Assembly (NCBI GenBank): GCA_937916845.1
Contig: CALFSK010000015.1
Location: 1-64,000, forward strand
Source of the DNA: an uncultured Lactobacillus sp.
Lineage (GTDB): Bacteria > Bacillota > Bacilli > Lactobacillales > Lactobacillaceae
Reading direction: 5' to 3'
Length of the DNA stretch: 64,000 bases
Shown here: positions 61,461 through 64,000 of the stretch, piece after piece
How the letters are laid out: each line of letters starts with the position of its first letter
Numbering within the stretch: position 1 is the first letter of the stretch
Translations under genes and position numbers: made by a program
Notes under the pieces: model-generated
Told to the model about the DNA's origin: nothing
What the model saw: only the letters and a program-made list of their open reading frames with translations
The model's database searches: none

Positions 61461-61476
61461 ACAAAAACGTTTTTGT
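61461..61476 (+). promoter_or_regulatory. LacI-type operator
   Basis: ACAAAAACGTTTTTGT is a perfect 16-bp palindrome with central CG just downstream of the -10 site, ideally placed for repression. The core recurs at 59042-59051 and 35121-35132. Confidence 0.6.
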
Positions 61477-61495
61477 GATTTTCAAAGGAGGGACG

Positions 61496-61918
61496 ATGAT
61501 GCGATTTAAGTATCTTCAATTACGGGTGCTAGCTGGCCTGATTGACGTCATCGTGGTCTACGTTCCCATCGTTGTTTTAGCGGTGCTATTCTTACGCGCA
61601 AACTTAAGAACGGCGGATATTTTAGGCCAATTGGGGTTTGTCGTGTACAACATCATTTTGATTACTAGTAATCAGGGCCAGACGCTGGGAAAGAAGATTG
61701 GCCGCGAGTACGTGCTGGTCAATGATGAGCGGCCGAGCAAGGCGCTCATCGCCGGGATTCGTGAGGTGACCAAGGCGATTTACTTTTTGCCGTTCGTCGG
61801 GTTGATCTTTGGGCTCGTCAGTCTGGTATTGTGCTTGTTGACCGGCCGCATGCTCCACGACTACTTGGGTAATAGCACGGTCGTCTTGGAAAAAGATCTG
61901 ATCAACGTCGAAAAATGA
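61496..61918 (+). CDS. RDD-family membrane protein
   Basis: 140 residues. RVLAGLIDVIVVYVP at the N-terminus and GRMLHDYLGNSTVVLE at the end are typical of RDD proteins. It has three predicted helices, the middle part containing GQTLGKKIGREYV. Role is unclear, possibly transport-related. Start set at 61496, following AAAGGAGGGACG. First gene of an apparent operon with the next small protein and the second GH65 gene. Confidence 0.82.
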   Translation: MMRFKYLQLRVLAGLIDVIVVYVPIVVLAVLFLRANLRTADILGQLGFVVYNIILITSNQGQTLGKKIGREYVLVNDERPSKALIAGIREVTKAIYFLPFVGLIFGLVSLVLCLLTGRMLHDYLGNSTVVLEKDLINVEK

Positions 61919-61926
61919 GGTCAATT

Positions 61927-62190
61927 ATGAAATTACCATTAACTAATATTAATACGGTCGGCTTACTGGCCGTATTTCTACTCACTGCCATTTACGCCAT
62001 TGTGATTGTTTATCTGCATCGCAATCGGAACGATATTCGGGAAATTTATAAATGGTATTTGGGTTACTTAATCCCGTTTGTCATCATTTCAGTTATTTTA
62101 CATTTACAAATTGCGTTACAAATCGGAATTTATTTAGCAGGTGCCGGGGTGGTGCTACACCGCTCCAATCGTTACTTTTATCATTATTGA
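61927..62190 (+). CDS. Small two-to-three-span membrane protein
   Basis: 87 residues. Helices are VGLLAVFLLTAIYAIVIVYL, YLGYLIPFVIISVILHL and IALQIGIYLAGAGVVL; a basic loop lies between. The start is 61927 (GAGGT upstream), though an ATG at 61915 overlapping the RDD stop is possible. No family recognised. The close packing implies co-expression with RDD and GH65. Confidence 0.65.
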   Translation: MKLPLTNINTVGLLAVFLLTAIYAIVIVYLHRNRNDIREIYKWYLGYLIPFVIISVILHLQIALQIGIYLAGAGVVLHRSNRYFYHY

Positions 62191-62205
62191 GGGGAGTTCA
62201 ATAGG

Positions 62206-64000
62206 ATGAAACTGGGGTTTATATCGGATCCGAAGAACCCGTGGATCCTGAAGGAAGGTCAATTTGACGCGGGCCATTTAGGCAAAGCCGAAGCCAACAT
62301 GTGTTTAGGCAACGGCTATATGGGCATTCGTGCGGCAACGGAGGAGCACTATGTCGGGGAGACCCGTGATACGTTCATTGCCGGGACGTTTGATAAGTTT
62401 AACGGCGAAGTCACGGAATTGCCGAACTTACCGGACGTGGTTGGTTTGGAAATTGAAGTAGATGGGCAACGACTGGATTTGAATCAGGGCACGGTCAGCC
62501 ATTATCGGCGCATGATCGACCTAAAGAACGGGCTATTGACCCGGGCGTTTCACTGGACGGTCGACCAACGGACCTATCAATTTAAGTTTGAACGGTTCGT
62601 CTCCATGGAAAATCGCCACCTGGTCGTTTCCCGCATCGGCGTGACCCCGATGAGCGGGACGAGCGTCGTTAAAATCAAATCGGGGATTGACGGCCAGCAA
62701 ACGAATCACGGCTCGCAACACTTGGTGGAAGGTGATAAACGCTTGTTTGACCACCATTACATGCAACTGCTGACTCAGACCAGTGAATCGAAGATCAACT
62801 TAGCCTTTTCAACTTGTCACGAGTTTGAAACGGCTGGTCAGGCTGCTATGGCGCCCCGGATGGAACTTGGCCGGCGCCAGATTTTCTGCAACTATCAGGC
62901 GACCGTGGATCAGGGTGAGGCGTTACGCTTGGTTAAATACAGTACGCTGGTGACGGATCGCGATAATGATTTTTCCGGTCAAGATTTAGAAGCGCTTCAA
63001 GCTTTCGGATTGGACCTGCTTAAGCATAGTTCCCAGCGGTCGTTTGACGAATTACTCGCCGAAACCGCCGTCGCGTGGGAACAACGCGTGTGGGACTTCG
63101 GTAAGGTGCAATTGGAATCGGACGATCCCGATGACCAGTTAGCCATCAACTTTGCGCGTTACCAATTAGCCATTTCCACACCAGAACACGACTCACGCAT
63201 GAACATTGCCGCCAAGGGCCTGACGGGTGAAGGCTATAAGGGGCACGCCTTTTGGGATACTGAAATTTTTATGCTGCCGTACTACATCTTTACGAAACCG
63301 GCCGTAGCGAAGCAGTTAGTTGAATATCGGTACCGCGGTTTGGCGGGGGCCCATCGCAAGGCTCAGGACAATCATTATGAAGGGGCCCAATTTCCTTGGG
63401 AAGCCGCTTGGCCTTCGGATGGTGAAACGACGCCACTGTGGGGTTCGGCTGACATTGTTACTGGTCGGGCGATGAAAATCTGGTCGGGACTGATCGAACA
63501 GCACATTACGAGTGACGTGGCGCTGGGCGCCCTCGACTATGTCCGGGCGAGCGGTGATCAGGAGTTTGCCCTCGAGTGTGTCGACGAAATCGTTTTGGAC
63601 GCGGCCAAGTTTTGGTCAAGCCGCCTTGAATACAACGAAGCCGCTGACCGCTACGAGATCAACGATGTTATCGGACCGGACGAGTACAAGGAACACGCCG
63701 ATAACAACGCGTTTACGAACTATACCGCGAAGTGGACCATTGAAACGGCCATTCAAATTTATGATGAGCTCGCGGCTGACCATCCTAATAAGTTCACAAA
63801 GCTGAACGACAAGCTGGGGTTGGACCAATGTTACCCGCTATGGAAAAAGCAGGTCGGTCGAATTTACCTGCTTGCCCCTAATCAGGATGGCGTCATTCCG
63901 GAAAACGCGACCTATTTGACGCTAAAACAGGTGGATATTAGCAAGTACCGCAATGAGGAACACGTCGGTGGCATTTTTAACGACTATAACCTGGAACAAG
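62206..64000 (+). CDS. GH65 family phosphorylase, 3' end beyond window
   Basis: 598 codons are seen and the frame stays open to the last base. GLTGEGYKGHAFWDTEIFM and GPDEYKEHADNN (general acid E493) are typical of maltose/trehalose/kojibiose-type phosphorylases. The first domain has LGNGYMGIRAATEEH and later RYRGLAGAHRKAQDNH. It differs clearly from the 59098 copy, so it is not a recent duplicate. Ribosome site TTGAGGGGAG. The enzyme likely converts maltose or a related disaccharide to glucose and glucose phosphate. Confidence 0.85.
   Translation, partial: MKLGFISDPKNPWILKEGQFDAGHLGKAEANMCLGNGYMGIRAATEEHYVGETRDTFIAGTFDKFNGEVTELPNLPDVVGLEIEVDGQRLDLNQGTVSHYRRMIDLKNGLLTRAFHWTVDQRTYQFKFERFVSMENRHLVVSRIGVTPMSGTSVVKIKSGIDGQQTNHGSQHLVEGDKRLFDHHYMQLLTQTSESKINLAFSTCHEFETAGQAAMAPRMELGRRQIFCNYQATVDQGEALRLVKYSTLVTDRDNDFSGQDLEALQAFGLDLLKHSSQRSFDELLAETAVAWEQRVWDFGKVQLESDDPDDQLAINFARYQLAISTPEHDSRMNIAAKGLTGEGYKGHAFWDTEIFMLPYYIFTKPAVAKQLVEYRYRGLAGAHRKAQDNHYEGAQFPWEAAWPSDGETTPLWGSADIVTGRAMKIWSGLIEQHITSDVALGALDYVRASGDQEFALECVDEIVLDAAKFWSSRLEYNEAADRYEINDVIGPDEYKEHADNNAFTNYTAKWTIETAIQIYDELAADHPNKFTKLNDKLGLDQCYPLWKKQVGRIYLLAPNQDGVIPENATYLTLKQVDISKYRNEEHVGGIFNDYNLEQ

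Overview
The window is chromosomal DNA of a Gram-positive lactic acid bacterium, most likely a member of the Lactobacillaceae. Support comes from near-consensus Shine-Dalgarno sites with occasional TTG starts, CcpA (cre) boxes, and large cell-wall proteins ending in LPQTDE or LPQTSE sorting signals with KxYKxGKxW-type signal peptides. Other support is a GH65 phosphorylase/pullulanase locus and families such as SEC10/PgrA, a DUF6287-like lipoprotein and a GrpB-Nudix protein. The species cannot be settled from the sequence alone. No rRNA, tRNA or CRISPR array was recognised.

Layout. 0-5 kb: amino-acid permease, TSUP exporter, HflX GTPase, Nudix hydrolase and a Gdx/SugE-type SMR exporter whose leader carries a terminator-like attenuator. 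5-12.3 kb: intergenic structured repeats, two histidine-phosphatase paralogues, a stand-alone TnpB element, a CPA2 antiporter operon with a GrpB-Nudix fusion, and a 37-residue membrane protein. 12.3-26.7 kb: HelD-type helicase, FabK/nitronate-monooxygenase-like flavoprotein, dispersin-B-like GH20 enzyme, EamA transporter, a 1157-residue wall-anchored protein, coaA, guaA, a phosphoesterase and a small secreted protein. 26.9-31.6 kb: a TetR-controlled oxidoreductase/hydrolase pair with a duplicated operator, GNAT and HIT proteins, and a nucleoid-associated-like protein. 31.9-38.9 kb: two FMN-binding/FAD flavoproteins with opposite domain order, a MerR-type regulator, and an RloA/RloB-like putative defence pair lying between them.

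39.7-45.1 kb is visibly AT-richer and looks like an accessory or defence island. It holds a GIY-YIG nuclease fused to a DUF2075 ATPase, a MazG-like pyrophosphohydrolase, and a 647-residue metallophosphoesterase with a small DNA-binding-like tail. 45.3-54.4 kb carries a duplicated cell-envelope module: a secreted basic protein, a zinc-ribbon membrane protein and a lipoprotein. Copy two is split by an XRE regulator and a PgrA-type surface protein. 54.7-64 kb is an alpha-glucan locus: a wall-anchored pullulanase under two cre/LacI-type boxes, then two GH65 phosphorylases (the second cut by the window end), with an RDD membrane protein and a small membrane protein between them. Presumably maltooligosaccharides released outside are imported and phosphorolysed inside.

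The most unusual signals are a family of about 180-bp multi-hairpin intergenic repeats whose stems change in a compensatory way between copies (5052-5230, 11700-11877, 12056-12158 inverted and shortened, 16141-16316), the leader attenuator of the SMR exporter, the MerR-type promoter with a 19-bp spacer and internal dyad before the first flavoprotein, the duplicated zinc-ribbon/lipoprotein module, and the GIY-YIG/DUF2075/MazG locus.
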